This document shows, piece after piece, positions 10,235-19,246 of a DNA stretch of 51,150 bases. How positions within the stretch are numbered: position 1 is the stretch's first letter; each line of letters starts with the position of its first letter. Origin of the DNA: a virus; IMG/VR virus record IMGVR_UViG_3300010354_016385, positions 1 through 51,150 of that record; one strand, given 5' to 3'. Below the pieces are notes generated by a model. It saw nothing but the letters and a program-made list of their open reading frames with translations, did not search any database and was not told the DNA's origin. A program made the position numbers and the translations under genes.

Positions 10235-11289
10235 TCGTGTACACGTCGCCGGAGCAGTTTGACCGGGAGATGGAGTCGTTCGACGACCACTGGATTCCCG
10301 TCGCCATGGCCGACGAGGTGGCCGAGCCTGACTCGTTCGTCGTCCGCCGTGTCGGCCGCCGCGAGGTCGTCATTCAAAACTTTGGAGGCTCGCTCAAGGC
10401 GTTCTTGAACGTCTGCACGCACCGCTTCAACCGGCTCCAGGCCGAGCCGTGCGGAACGAGGAAACTCATCTGCGGCTACCACGGGTGGGAGTTTGGCGCT
10501 GACGGTCTGCCATGCCGCATCCCTAAGAGGCCAAGGTTCGAGAACCTCGACCCTGAGCGGCACCGGCTGGTCGGCTACGCCGTCGACACCTGCGGAAAAC
10601 TGATCTTTGTCAGGAGGCGTGCTGCGGGCCTGCCGCTGGGCGAGTGGCTCGGGATCGCGAGGCCGTTCATCGAGATGCTGGCCTCGGCCTGCGGCGAGCG
10701 CATCGCGGCGAAGACGACGGTCATCAGAGCCAACTGGAAGATTCTGGTTGAGAACACGCTGGAGGCGTACCACGTCGGGCACGTCCACGCGGGGTCGTTT
10801 CACCGAATCGGCCCATCGGCCGGACACTTCTATTGCATGACCACGCCGCACACCGCGTGGCACACAGACGTGTCGGAAAAGGCGCTCAAGACACTGCACG
10901 CGGTGTCCGACGCCTACTCGAGCCGGCCGCGACGGACGGATCAGTACATCCATCAGTTGGTCTGGCCGACTTGCACGATCGCGACGCTCTTCGGCCTGAC
11001 CTACGGCGTGCAGTTCTTCACGCCGCTGGACGCGAGCACGACGCAGTTCACGAGCGTGACCTACGCGACCGACGGCGTCGTCGCCGACCACGAGCGCCGG
11101 CGATACGTCAACGAGACGGCCGCGAGATTCAACGAGCAGGTCTTCGCCGAGGACGCTGCCGTCTGCGAGGCGGTGCAGCGCGGTTGCGGAGATGCTGTCG
11201 ACAGCATCCTCGGATGCCTGTCCGGGGAGGAGGCCAGGGTGGCGGCGTTCCAGAAGACCACCGCGCTGGCGGCGGACGGACGACTCTAG
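10231..11289 (+). CDS. Rieske-type non-heme iron oxygenase, large subunit
   Basis: 352 residues from ATG 10231 (ATGA). The Rieske [2Fe-2S] motif is complete: Cys62-x-His64 and Cys81-x2-His84. The mononuclear iron site is in NWKILVENTLEAYHVGHVH, with His181 and His186, and an EDAAVCEAVQRG segment typical of the C-terminal carboxylate ligand follows near residue 305. The architecture is that of ring-hydroxylating/CntA-like oxygenases that hydroxylate unactivated carbons. In this operon it could hydroxylate the ACP-bound acyl group or the acyl sugar. No reductase partner is seen, so host electron donors would be needed. Confidence 0.85.
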   Translation: MIVYTSPEQFDREMESFDDHWIPVAMADEVAEPDSFVVRRVGRREVVIQNFGGSLKAFLNVCTHRFNRLQAEPCGTRKLICGYHGWEFGADGLPCRIPKRPRFENLDPERHRLVGYAVDTCGKLIFVRRRAAGLPLGEWLGIARPFIEMLASACGERIAAKTTVIRANWKILVENTLEAYHVGHVHAGSFHRIGPSAGHFYCMTTPHTAWHTDVSEKALKTLHAVSDAYSSRPRRTDQYIHQLVWPTCTIATLFGLTYGVQFFTPLDASTTQFTSVTYATDGVVADHERRRYVNETAARFNEQVFAEDAAVCEAVQRGCGDAVDSILGCLSGEEARVAAFQKTTALAADGRL

Positions 11290-11301
11290 GGAGACCTCGA
11301 A

Positions 11302-11565
11302 ATGGCGAAGAAGCCCACGCTGACAGAGACGGTGCTTGCCGGCATCGGCCAGCACCGCAGCGGCAAGTGCCGGACGTGGTTCGACAAACTTACCGACGAC
11401 GAGCAGAAGGCTGAACTGCTGGAGATCAGGCGGGCGTGGCAGGCCGGCGAGGTCAAGTCGCCAGCGGCGATCCTGGCGCGGCACATCGCGTCGTCGCTCA
11501 AGTCGCTCGGCGTCTCTGGCGTCGGGGAGCAGGGGGTCACAAATTGGCTCAAAAGAAACGACTGA
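11302..11565 (+). CDS. Small HTH-like protein
   Basis: 87 residues with a GGGAGA ribosome site before the ATG. The basic N-terminus MAKKPTLTE is followed by helices; the end ASSLKSLGVSGVGEQGVTNWLKRN resembles a helix-turn-helix recognition unit. It overlaps the start of the metallophosphoesterase by 22 bases, so both are likely co-translated. DNA binding is inferred only from the pattern. Confidence 0.6.
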   Translation: MAKKPTLTETVLAGIGQHRSGKCRTWFDKLTDDEQKAELLEIRRAWQAGEVKSPAAILARHIASSLKSLGVSGVGEQGVTNWLKRND

Positions 11566-12731
11566 AGCAGGCGATCCTCGACAAAGTCGCCGACCGGCAG
11601 GTGTCAGCCGGCCCTCCTGAGAACGCCGAGCAGGTCTCGAAGAAGACCGACGGCGACACGATCGAGGTCCGCTCGACGAGCCGACGCATCAAGACCGTCG
11701 AAGACCTCCTCGAGCATATCGAGGCGGACATGACCCGCTACGAGGTGGCCGCATCTGAGGCGACCAAGTGGGAGTGCGCGTCGAGTGATGGCGACGGCAA
11801 TACGACGGTGACGGAACTGCACCGGGTCTTCGTGCGGCTGAAGCCGAAGGCTGGCCCAGGCATCCGCGAGTGCGTCGAGGCGATGATTGCCGGAGCCGTC
11901 GGCCTCAAGCAGCGTCCGGTGTCGCGGCACAAGAAACAGGTCGGCGAACTGTGGCAGGTGGTGGTCGTCGCCGACACGCACTTCGGCAAGCGGGCGTGGC
12001 ACAAGACCACCGGCGGGGCCGACTACGACCTCGACATCGCCGAGCGACTGGTTTCCGCGGCAGCCGCCGAACTGATCGCAATCGGCAACGACCTGAAGCC
12101 GGCTCGCCGGACGATCCTGATGCTCGGCGACCTCTTCCACATCGACAACCCGAAGTGGCAGACGACCGGAGGGACGCAACTCGACGCCGATGGCAGGCTC
12201 CAGAAGATCATTGAGGTCGGCTCAGGCGTGCTCATGGGCATCGTCGAGCAGTCGGCGCAGTCTTGCCCAACCGATGTCCACGTCGTGAACGGCAACCACG
12301 ACGAAACCCTCTCATGGGCGCTCCAGAAGATTCTCTTTGAGCGGTTCCGCAACGACGGTCGCGTCGCCGTGTCGCTCAGGTACACGCCCAGGCAGTACGT
12401 GACCCACGGCGGCAATTTGATCGGGATCGCCCACGGGCACCGGGCGAAGAGGAAATTGCCGCAACTGATGGCGCTTGAGGCGCCGAGCGACTGGTCACGG
12501 TGTCCGTACCGTGAATACCACACCGGGCACTACCACTCGCAGGCGGCGGAGTGGCAAAGGCCGATCGAGACGATCGATGGAGTCATCGTCCGAACCGCCC
12601 CATCGATCGGGGCCAGCGATGAATGGCACACAGAGCATGGCTTCATTGGGTCGAGGCGTGCGATGGAGACGTTCCTCTATCGGCCCGAAGGCGGGCTCAC
12701 GGCCCTGCACGTCGCTGGAGGCGGACTGTGA
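11544..12731 (+). CDS. Calcineurin-like metallophosphoesterase
   Basis: 395 residues from TTG 11544, which has a GGAGCAGGGGG ribosome site just upstream; an upstream ATG at 11436 lies deep in the previous gene and lacks one. Metal-site motifs appear in order: ADTHFG (Asp144, His146), LMLGDLFH, VNGNHDE, IAHGH and TGHYHS. This is the Mre11/SbcD-like phosphoesterase layout. Phages carry such enzymes near DNA metabolism genes; a nuclease or nucleotide phosphatase are both possible. The N-terminal 140 residues are not recognised. Confidence 0.8.
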   Translation: MAQKKRLKQAILDKVADRQVSAGPPENAEQVSKKTDGDTIEVRSTSRRIKTVEDLLEHIEADMTRYEVAASEATKWECASSDGDGNTTVTELHRVFVRLKPKAGPGIRECVEAMIAGAVGLKQRPVSRHKKQVGELWQVVVVADTHFGKRAWHKTTGGADYDLDIAERLVSAAAAELIAIGNDLKPARRTILMLGDLFHIDNPKWQTTGGTQLDADGRLQKIIEVGSGVLMGIVEQSAQSCPTDVHVVNGNHDETLSWALQKILFERFRNDGRVAVSLRYTPRQYVTHGGNLIGIAHGHRAKRKLPQLMALEAPSDWSRCPYREYHTGHYHSQAAEWQRPIETIDGVIVRTAPSIGASDEWHTEHGFIGSRRAMETFLYRPEGGLTALHVAGGGL

Positions 12732-13279
12732 TCGTCGGACTCTGCGGGGCCGCCGGCTGCGGCAAGAACACCGTCGCCGGCATACTGAAAGAAGTATGCG
12801 GGGCGGAATCTTACGGATTCGCCGACCCGCTCTACGCCGCGGTGTCGGCGATCACGGGGCTGCCGATCGCCGAGTTGCAGGACCGCCGACGGAAGGAGAT
12901 CGATCTGGGGTGGCTACCGGCGTCTCCAAGGCGACTCCTACAGACAATCGGCACCGAATGGGGCCGGGACACGATCCACCCTGAAATCTGGATCATGGCG
13001 ACGATGCGGCGCATCGACGCCTCGGAGAATCAGTGGAGCGCGATCACCGACGTCCGGTTCGACAACGAGGCCGAGGCGATCCGTCGTCGCGGAGGCGTTG
13101 TCTGGAGGATCGTTCGGCCCGGCGCGGGCCTCGCCGGCGCCGAGGGGTCGCACTCCAGCGAGCAGGGGATCGACCCGTCGCTCGTGGATGACGAGATCGA
13201 GAATTTTGGCGATCTCGCGTCGCTCAGGGCCGCCGTGGAAGAGGCGTGGGCAAGGCTCCACGCCGATATAATGAGATAG
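12728..13279 (+). CDS. Deoxynucleoside monophosphate kinase-like P-loop protein
   Basis: 183 residues from GTG 12728, overlapping the previous stop. Walker A is GLCGAAGCGKNTVAGIL near 4-20. DPLYAAVSAITGL, the LLQTIGTEWGRDTIHPEIWI segment and a TDVRFDNEAEAIRRRGG segment match phage dNMP kinases of the adenylate-kinase fold. It would phosphorylate dNMPs to feed phage replication. Confidence 0.78.
   Translation: MIVGLCGAAGCGKNTVAGILKEVCGAESYGFADPLYAAVSAITGLPIAELQDRRRKEIDLGWLPASPRRLLQTIGTEWGRDTIHPEIWIMATMRRIDASENQWSAITDVRFDNEAEAIRRRGGVVWRIVRPGAGLAGAEGSHSSEQGIDPSLVDDEIENFGDLASLRAAVEEAWARLHADIMR
13267..13272 (+). promoter_or_regulatory. Candidate -10 element TATAAT
   Basis: A perfect TATAAT lies in the short gap after the kinase gene, 25 bases before the first in-frame ATG of the next gene. 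No convincing -35 is seen 17 bases upstream. It may start the tail-fibre transcription unit. Confidence 0.35.
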
Positions 13280-13296
13280 GTGCAGTATGACCCCGC

Positions 13297-13593
13297 ATGG
13301 TGATGCTCGTGAGCGGCGCCGAGATGAGCGAGACCCTGAAAACGGTCATCGAGCGGTGGGGTTTTCCGACCCTGGTGGCCCTGGCGGCTGGGTACACCTT
13401 GAGAGCCGACGTCCTCCTACCGTTGGTTGACCAGCACTCGCAGTTCCTGAAGACGATCAGCGAGTCCCAGCGTGAGATCGCGGACGCCGTGAAGGAGCAG
13501 ACGAAACTGCTCTACGCACTCCAGAGCGCCAGAAGTGTCGACGGAGAGCGGCACTACAAGGTCTCGGCACCGACGGTCGTGGAGCCGCAGTAG
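13297..13593 (+). CDS. Small membrane-anchored coiled-coil protein (holin-like)
   Basis: 98 residues at most; starts at 13303 or 13324 (MSETLKTV) are equally possible because none has a clear ribosome site. One hydrophobic stretch (GFPTLVALAAGYTL) is followed by a heptad-like region HSQFLKTISESQREIADAVKEQ. Small proteins of this build precede tail genes in many phages and are sometimes called holins; the function here is unknown. Confidence 0.55.
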   Translation: MVMLVSGAEMSETLKTVIERWGFPTLVALAAGYTLRADVLLPLVDQHSQFLKTISESQREIADAVKEQTKLLYALQSARSVDGERHYKVSAPTVVEPQ

Positions 13594-13595
13594 CC

Positions 13596-13919
13596 ATGGC
13601 AAGCACGTACAGCCAGACGCCGGGTGCCTTGCATCTGGCATTCCGCCGCGGCGACCAACTCGGCACCGAAGTCGACTTCGACATCGACATGACCGGGTAC
13701 ACGGTCACATCGTCGATCGTCTCGGCGATCACCGGCAACGCCGTCGGCACGATGACAGCAACGCTCACGAACGCATCCACCGGCATCGTCAACATCGCGA
13801 TGACCGAGGAGCAGACCGCCGCACTTGTCCCAGGCACGTACTCGTGGCGCTTGGAGTGGACGGCCCCCGGCAGCGTCAAGAGGACGGCTCTCACCGGCTT
13901 CGCGGAGGTGACGAGGTGA
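13596..13919 (+). CDS. Phage tail/baseplate-associated beta-rich protein
   Basis: 107 residues. It starts two bases after the previous stop. GDQLGTEVDFDIDMTGYTVTS and TGIVNIAMTEEQTAALVPGTYSWRLEWT resemble the N-terminal immunoglobulin-like domain of baseplate upper proteins (BppU/DUF2479 type). Its stop overlaps the next GTG. It is probably a structural adaptor at the base of the fibres. Confidence 0.6.
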   Translation: MASTYSQTPGALHLAFRRGDQLGTEVDFDIDMTGYTVTSSIVSAITGNAVGTMTATLTNASTGIVNIAMTEEQTAALVPGTYSWRLEWTAPGSVKRTALTGFAEVTR

Positions 13920-14257
13920 GCATCACGGCGAATGTGACGTCGTCTCGGATCAGCGCGAGTGTCTCGGGCGGCGCCGTGTCGGCCTCAGTCGGCAGCGGCC
14001 GGGTGGCAGCGTCAGTGGCCGGCGGCATCGGGCCGCAGGGACCGGCCGGAGAGACAGGCGGGGCAGCGACGCTCTCGGAACTCACCGATGTCCAACTCAC
14101 GTCGCTCGCCAACGGCGACCTGATCCAGTACAGCACAGCCACGTCGACGTGGCGGAATGTCACCGACCTGAGCCTCGTTGATGGAGGGAACTTCGCATGG
14201 CTAATCGCATCAGGATTCGCCGGTCTACAGGCAGTTCTGCACCTGAGCATCTGCTGA
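13916..14257 (+). CDS. Short collagen-like tail fibre segment protein
   Basis: 113 residues, GTG start overlapping the previous stop. A Ser/Ala/Val-rich beta N-terminus leads to GIGPQGPAGETGG (Gly-x-y turns) and then LSELTDVQLTSLANGDLIQYSTATSTW, a motif widespread in phage tail fibres. The last 20 residues overlap the next gene by 61 bases in another frame, so the end may be functionally neutral. Confidence 0.65.
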   Translation: MSITANVTSSRISASVSGGAVSASVGSGRVAASVAGGIGPQGPAGETGGAATLSELTDVQLTSLANGDLIQYSTATSTWRNVTDLSLVDGGNFAWLIASGFAGLQAVLHLSIC

Positions 14258-15483
14258 ACGCGGAACTCGCCTACGCCGAGGCGGCCGGCGCCGGCGGCGC
14301 GGGAACGCTCTACATCGGCACCGGCACGAGCGGCACAAACGCCGCGAACGTCGTCGCCATCGGCGGCGGTGGCGCATTCGTGTCGATCGTGACCGTCCGC
14401 GAGGCAAACAGGGTGCTCGCCGGCCCGACGACCGGAGCCAACGCCGCGCCGACGTTTCGTGCCCTGGTCGCCGACGACATCCCGTCGCTCACGAGCGTCA
14501 AAATCACCGACTTCACCACAGCGGCGGCGCTTGTCGGCCCCGTGTCCAGCGTCAACGGCAAGGTCGGGACAGTCACGCTGACATCGGTGGATGTCTCCGC
14601 GGCGTCCGCCGTGCATACGCACGTCTCGGCCAGCATCACCGACCTCGAATCGACGGTGAAGGCGTACTCGCTGACGTCGTTTGCGGCGCCGACCGCGTCG
14701 CTGACGATGAATTCGCAGAAGATCACGAACCTCGCGGCTCCGACGGACGCGAACGACGCCGCCCGAAAGGCCGACGTAGACGCAGCCCGAAGCGGCCTGG
14801 ACGTCAAGGACTCGGTTCGTGCCGCAACTACGGCGAACATCACGCTCTCCGGCGAGCAGACGATCGACGGCGTCTCCGTCGTCGCCGGAAACCGCGTGCT
14901 CGTGAAGAACCAGAACACGGCGAGCGAGAACGGCATCTACGTGGCGGCGGCCGGCGCGTGGGCGCGAGCGACGGACTTTGATTCAGACGCCGAGGTGACG
15001 CCTGGAGCGTTCACGTTCGTCGAGGAAGGAACAACCAACGGCGACGCTGGGTTTGTGCTCACGACGAATGCGCCGATCACGGTTGGCTCGACGAGCCTGA
15101 CGTTCGCGCAGTTCTCTGGCGCCGGAAACATTACGGCTGGAGACGGCCTGACAAAGGATGGCAGCACGATCAACGCCGTGGGGACGGCTGATCGGATTGC
15201 CGTATCAGCCGACGCCATCGACATCTCGACGGCCTACGCCGGCCAGACGTCGATCACGACACTCGGGACGGTAACCACGGGCGTCTGGTCGGCCACGCAG
15301 ATCGGCGTCACGAAGGGTGGCACGGGCCTCACGAGCGTTCCGCAGGGCAGCGTGCTCGGGGCGAACGCCTCGAACACGATCAGCGCCATCGAGGGCGGCA
15401 CGACCGACGGCATCCTCGTCTACTCGTCGGCAACCGATTCGGTCGCCTGGGCCGAGGCCATCGACGGTGGCACGTTCACCTGA
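14197..15483 (+). CDS. Tail fibre protein
   Basis: 428 residues. It contains MNSQKITNLAAPTDANDAARKADVDA, a widespread fibre repeat motif, then DGVSVVAGNRVLVKNQNTASENGIYV and GVTKGGTGLTSVPQGSVLGA. All are common in trimeric phage fibres and head-fibre-like proteins. The N-terminus RIRIRRSTGSSAP...LLNAELAYAE resembles the capsid/baseplate-binding starts of such fibres and recurs in the next two genes. It probably forms part of the host-contact apparatus. Confidence 0.75.
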   Translation: MANRIRIRRSTGSSAPEHLLNAELAYAEAAGAGGAGTLYIGTGTSGTNAANVVAIGGGGAFVSIVTVREANRVLAGPTTGANAAPTFRALVADDIPSLTSVKITDFTTAAALVGPVSSVNGKVGTVTLTSVDVSAASAVHTHVSASITDLESTVKAYSLTSFAAPTASLTMNSQKITNLAAPTDANDAARKADVDAARSGLDVKDSVRAATTANITLSGEQTIDGVSVVAGNRVLVKNQNTASENGIYVAAAGAWARATDFDSDAEVTPGAFTFVEEGTTNGDAGFVLTTNAPITVGSTSLTFAQFSGAGNITAGDGLTKDGSTINAVGTADRIAVSADAIDISTAYAGQTSITTLGTVTTGVWSATQIGVTKGGTGLTSVPQGSVLGANASNTISAIEGGTTDGILVYSSATDSVAWAEAIDGGTFT

Positions 15484-15486
15484 GCC

Positions 15487-16314
15487 ATGCCCAAGCCACC
15501 CATCCAACTGAAACGCAGCGGCACCGCGTCCGCGACGCCGTCGTCGCTTGAGCACGGCGAGTTGGCGATCAATTACAACGTCGCCGACGGGAAGTTGTTT
15601 TGGAAGGACTCTTCCAACACGATTCAGTCGTTTTCGTTCACGTCGATAGACGCGGGGGAGGTGGTGGCTGCTGGCCCCTCTGCTACCCTGCTGATGCACT
15701 TCAACGGGTCGCAGAGCGGCGTGGACTTTGTGGACTCGTCAAGCAGTAGCCGCACGTTTACGCGCGGCGGCAACTCGGTCCTCCGGCAGGAACAAAAGAA
15801 GTTTGGGTCGGCGAGCGGGTACTTCACCGGCGGCACGTACATCCAGACCGACGCATACGCTGGCGTGGAGTTGGGCTCTGGCGACTTCACGATTGAACTC
15901 TGGTACTACCAGTTGTCGAACGGCACGTACTCCGGCCTCATCGGAAAAGGTGCGCAGTTCTCGACCGCAAGCGACGTGTGGTCGCTGGAGTTTGGTGGTG
16001 CCGGCCTCATCTTTGTTCCGTGGGTCAGCACGTATTCCGCCGTGCAGTGCGCGCAGCCGTCGCTAAACGCATGGCATCATGTGGCTGTGGTCCGCAACGG
16101 CACTGCGCTGACGCTCTACGTGGATGGCGTGTCCATGTCCACGACGTACTTCGACGCGACGATTCCGACCAACGCATCGGGGCCGCTCGTCATTGGTGCT
16201 GGGTGGTATCAGCCCACGTCGCGTGGATACAACGGATACATTGACGAACTGCGAATCGTGAAGAGTGCCGTGTACACGGCCAACTTCACGCCGCCCGCGT
16301 CGGAGTTCTCGTGA
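15487..16314 (+). CDS. Tail fibre/receptor-binding protein with LamG (ConA-like lectin) domain
   Basis: 275 residues. The N-terminus PIQLKRSGTASATPSSLEHGELAINYN matches the fibre-base motif seen in the neighbours. Residues 65-275 form a LamG/concanavalin-like fold: LLMHFNGSQ, GDFTIELWYY, WHHVAVVRNGTALTLYVDG and GYIDELRIVKSAVYT. Such domains bind glycans, which suits recognition of a carbohydrate receptor. It ends at the overlapping GTGATG of the next fibre. Confidence 0.8.
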   Translation: MPKPPIQLKRSGTASATPSSLEHGELAINYNVADGKLFWKDSSNTIQSFSFTSIDAGEVVAAGPSATLLMHFNGSQSGVDFVDSSSSSRTFTRGGNSVLRQEQKKFGSASGYFTGGTYIQTDAYAGVELGSGDFTIELWYYQLSNGTYSGLIGKGAQFSTASDVWSLEFGGAGLIFVPWVSTYSAVQCAQPSLNAWHHVAVVRNGTALTLYVDGVSMSTTYFDATIPTNASGPLVIGAGWYQPTSRGYNGYIDELRIVKSAVYTANFTPPASEFS

Positions 16315-18671
16315 TGCCGCCGACGATGCAGATCAAGAGAGGGACGGCGGCGGCTTTGGCGTCCGTCAACCCAACGCCTCTGGCTGGGGAACTGGTCTGG
16401 GACAGCACGAACAACACGCTCCGTGTGGGCAACGGCTCTTCTGCCTACTCGTCGCTGGCGATTGTCTCGGCAACGCCGTCATCCCACACGCACGCCGCCT
16501 CCGACATCACGAGCGGCACGCTGGACGCCGCCCGAATCGCGAACGACTCGATCACCTACGCAAAACTCCAAAACGTCTCCGCCACCGACCGCCTGCTCGG
16601 CCGCTCATCAGCGGGTGCGGGGGACGTGGAAGAAATCACCTGCACCGCCACCGGGCGGGCCATCATCGGCGCTGCCAGCGAGGCTGCGGCACGGTCGGCT
16701 ATCAGCGTCCAGCCCACGGCGTCGCCCGCGTTCACTGGCGCGGCGACCGTGACGAACGATGGTAACGTCGTCCCGCTCACGGTGACTAACACGGGCACGG
16801 CGAACTCGTTCGTCGTCAACGACGAGTCTGGCGACACCACACCGTTTGTCATTGACGCCGCAGGCCGAGTGGTCATCGGTGCGACATCTGCCTTCTCTGA
16901 CGCTCACAAGTTCGCAATTCTTGGCGGACTGCCGTCCGCAAGCGGGGTAAGCGTTGCGTTTATTGTGAGGGCGTCTATACCGTCCAGCACAACAAGCAAC
17001 TACATTTCGTATTTCAGCAACGTGCAGACCGACGCTGCTTCGTTCACGCTCGCGTCACTAGAACACTACGCCGCAAATCAGCAAGGGACATTCAGCGCGG
17101 GTTCGTCTGTCACCAGCCAGTATGGATTCGTAGCAAGAAGCAGCCTCACCGGCGCGACAAACAACTACGGTTTCTACAGCGACATCGCCAGCGGCACGGG
17201 GCGGTGGAACTTCTACGCCAACGGCACGGCGGCAAATTACTTTGCTGGCCCCACAACGATCGCCTCGCCGCTGACGCTCACGGGCACGGTCGCAGGCAAC
17301 GTGCGTCAGATCAAGATGCAGACGAGCGGCGTGGACCGATGGCAGATCACGCCGGGCTTTGACAGCGAGAGCGGCAGCAACGCTGGTTCGACGCTCTGGA
17401 TCACGCGGTGGTCGGACGCGGGTGCGTTTCTCGGTACGCCCATAGCAATCTCTAGGGCCACCGGCAGTGTGACGCTGGAGAATCCGCTCTTTGTGCCAGC
17501 AGGCAGCGTGTCGGCGTGCGGCGTGGCGTTCAGCGGCGATACGAACACCGGGCTAGCGCAAATCGGCGGGGCGGATACTGCGAGTCTGGTAACGGCTGGG
17601 GTGGAGCGGGTGCGTTGCACATCAGGCGGCACAATCGAAGTGCGTGCCAACTCTGGCAGTATCTCGCACGGGCTCACCTACAACGAGAACGGCGGCGAGA
17701 TCATCCTGTACGACGAGACGCAGACGGCCGCGACTCTGATCGACCAGATCAGCACCGATACCCGCGTTCTGGAGTTGGTGAATGGCAGCAATCTGAAACT
17801 TGGGCTGGGCGGCAGCAACACCACCGGCCTGATTCAATTTATGCGTGCGGGCTACCAAGAAGCGATGCGGATTGATGCCAGCGGCAACGTCGGCATCGGA
17901 AACATCGTTCCCGCGTATCGCTTTGAAGTACGCGGAGCAGGAGCGCAAGCACGCTTCTATAACAGCACAACGGATGCTGTTGTCTATATCCAAGGACTGA
18001 CACATACGTCTCCATGGTTTGGCGCAGGTAAATCTGCGTGCCAAATAGACGTAGATGGCTGGGGCGGTTTTGCGTGGCAGACTGACGTAACCAGCGGCGC
18101 AAAGTTATTCAAACTCATCAGCAACGGTGGTTACGGAGCGGGCGAGAGTACCTTCCTCACCGTAAATGCAAGCGGCAACATCGGCATTGGCGTTGCTCCC
18201 ACGCACCGCTTGGACTGCAACGGCGAGTTCCGGCTGCGTGGCACAGGTGCCAGCACAGAGGCAGGCAAACTGCACCTGTACTGGGTGAGCAGCACCAACA
18301 GGGCTACGTGGACGACGGACGCGAGCGGTAACGCATTGCTGGAGACAGGCTCTTCGTCTCCGGCAGAGCGATTCCGTGTTGGAGTCAATGGGCGATCGCA
18401 GTTCTTTGCGGCCAGCGAGAAATACGGCGTCCAACTCAATAACGGATCGACAGCAAACGGCCCGTTCATCGGCAGCGACGGGGCAGACATTCTCACTATC
18501 AGCACGTCCGGCGGTGCGGAGCGGATGCGGGTGAAGGCAACTGGTTCGGTCAGATTCGTCCCTCTGTCTGCGGACCCGTCAACCGGCAACGAGGCTGGCG
18601 ACGTTTACTACAACTCATCGACAAACAAATTGCGTGTCTACAACGGAACATCATGGGTCGATCTGCACTAA
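16311..18671 (+). CDS. Long tail fibre protein
   Basis: 786 residues; GTG 16311 overlaps the previous stop and is followed at once by an ATG. The N-terminus TMQIKRGTAAALASVNPTPL is the fibre-base motif. The middle and end carry repeated D/N-A-S-G-N-V/I-G-I-G units (DASGNVGIGNIVPAYRFEV, NASGNIGIGVAPTHRLDC) and the end is GDVYYNSSTNKLRVYNG, typical of fibres. No intramolecular chaperone or enzymatic domain is evident. It is probably trimeric and carries the distal host-contact region. Confidence 0.75.
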   Translation: MMPPTMQIKRGTAAALASVNPTPLAGELVWDSTNNTLRVGNGSSAYSSLAIVSATPSSHTHAASDITSGTLDAARIANDSITYAKLQNVSATDRLLGRSSAGAGDVEEITCTATGRAIIGAASEAAARSAISVQPTASPAFTGAATVTNDGNVVPLTVTNTGTANSFVVNDESGDTTPFVIDAAGRVVIGATSAFSDAHKFAILGGLPSASGVSVAFIVRASIPSSTTSNYISYFSNVQTDAASFTLASLEHYAANQQGTFSAGSSVTSQYGFVARSSLTGATNNYGFYSDIASGTGRWNFYANGTAANYFAGPTTIASPLTLTGTVAGNVRQIKMQTSGVDRWQITPGFDSESGSNAGSTLWITRWSDAGAFLGTPIAISRATGSVTLENPLFVPAGSVSACGVAFSGDTNTGLAQIGGADTASLVTAGVERVRCTSGGTIEVRANSGSISHGLTYNENGGEIILYDETQTAATLIDQISTDTRVLELVNGSNLKLGLGGSNTTGLIQFMRAGYQEAMRIDASGNVGIGNIVPAYRFEVRGAGAQARFYNSTTDAVVYIQGLTHTSPWFGAGKSACQIDVDGWGGFAWQTDVTSGAKLFKLISNGGYGAGESTFLTVNASGNIGIGVAPTHRLDCNGEFRLRGTGASTEAGKLHLYWVSSTNRATWTTDASGNALLETGSSSPAERFRVGVNGRSQFFAASEKYGVQLNNGSTANGPFIGSDGADILTISTSGGAERMRVKATGSVRFVPLSADPSTGNEAGDVYYNSSTNKLRVYNGTSWVDLH

Positions 18672-18680
18672 AGGTGAGCC

Positions 18681-19001
18681 ATGCCTGACATTCCAGTCCT
18701 GTACACCTCGCCGGATGCGACCGTCAGCATCAACGCCGTCTACGATCGCGTGTGGATGCGGGAATGCGTGATCCAGGCGAGCCAGATCGGCGGCGAAGCC
18801 GAGGCCCGCGTGATGCTCGCACGCTACCGCCTCACGGACGACGGCGTAGAAGAGGCACCCGCCGAGCCGCTGCGGCTGCACCTGCGTGATCTGCTCGCAG
18901 GAGCGGACGCCGACCCGGACCTGGCAAATGCGATTGGGGCGATCATGGCGTACGTCGCGAAAGCAGGCATCGAGCAGGGCGTGATCGCGGCACCTGAGTG
19001 A
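18681..19001 (+). CDS. Conserved phage protein downstream of fibres
   Basis: 106 residues with AAAGGTGAG before the ATG. DATVSINAVYDRVWMRECVIQASQIGGEAEARVMLARYRLTDDG looks like a soluble alpha/beta protein. Its position straight after the long fibre suggests a fibre-assembly or tail accessory role. The family is not recognised. Confidence 0.6.
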   Translation: MPDIPVLYTSPDATVSINAVYDRVWMRECVIQASQIGGEAEARVMLARYRLTDDGVEEAPAEPLRLHLRDLLAGADADPDLANAIGAIMAYVAKAGIEQGVIAAPE

Positions 19002-19246
19002 TGGAGTCGCTCGCGCTCCTCGTCGCCGCGATCGTCGGAGCCGTGCTGCTTCTCGGTGCCGTCGCAGCGGCGTTGTCTGCGGTCGGATGGCGAACGGCCG
19101 GCGCGATCGTCGGCGTGCTCGCGATGGTTGCGGCAGGCTCGCTCGGGTGGCGAGTTCCGCAGGCGTGGGCAATCTGGCTGCCGCCGCTGATCGCCGGTGC
19201 GTGGTCTTTCTGGCGGGGACGTGACGGTGGATCGCCACGCCGCTAG
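18998..19246 (+). CDS. Small two-helix membrane protein
   Basis: 82 residues from GTG 18998, or ATG 19001. Two or three hydrophobic segments: LALLVAAIVGAVLLLGAVAAALSAV, TAGAIVGVLAMVAAGSL and WLPPLIAGAWSFW, followed by a basic tail RGRDGGSPRR. The size and charge pattern fit a holin or antiholin, but a second candidate lysis cassette lies at 41-43 kb. Confidence 0.55.
   Translation: MMESLALLVAAIVGAVLLLGAVAAALSAVGWRTAGAIVGVLAMVAAGSLGWRVPQAWAIWLPPLIAGAWSFWRGRDGGSPRR

Noticed and set aside
10219-11484. 421-codon minus-strand ORF
   Set aside because: It lies wholly antisense to the Rieske oxygenase and the HTH gene; no motifs.
13916-18671. Diversity-generating retroelement in the fibre region
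   Set aside because: No reverse transcriptase gene, template repeat or variable-repeat pair was found.
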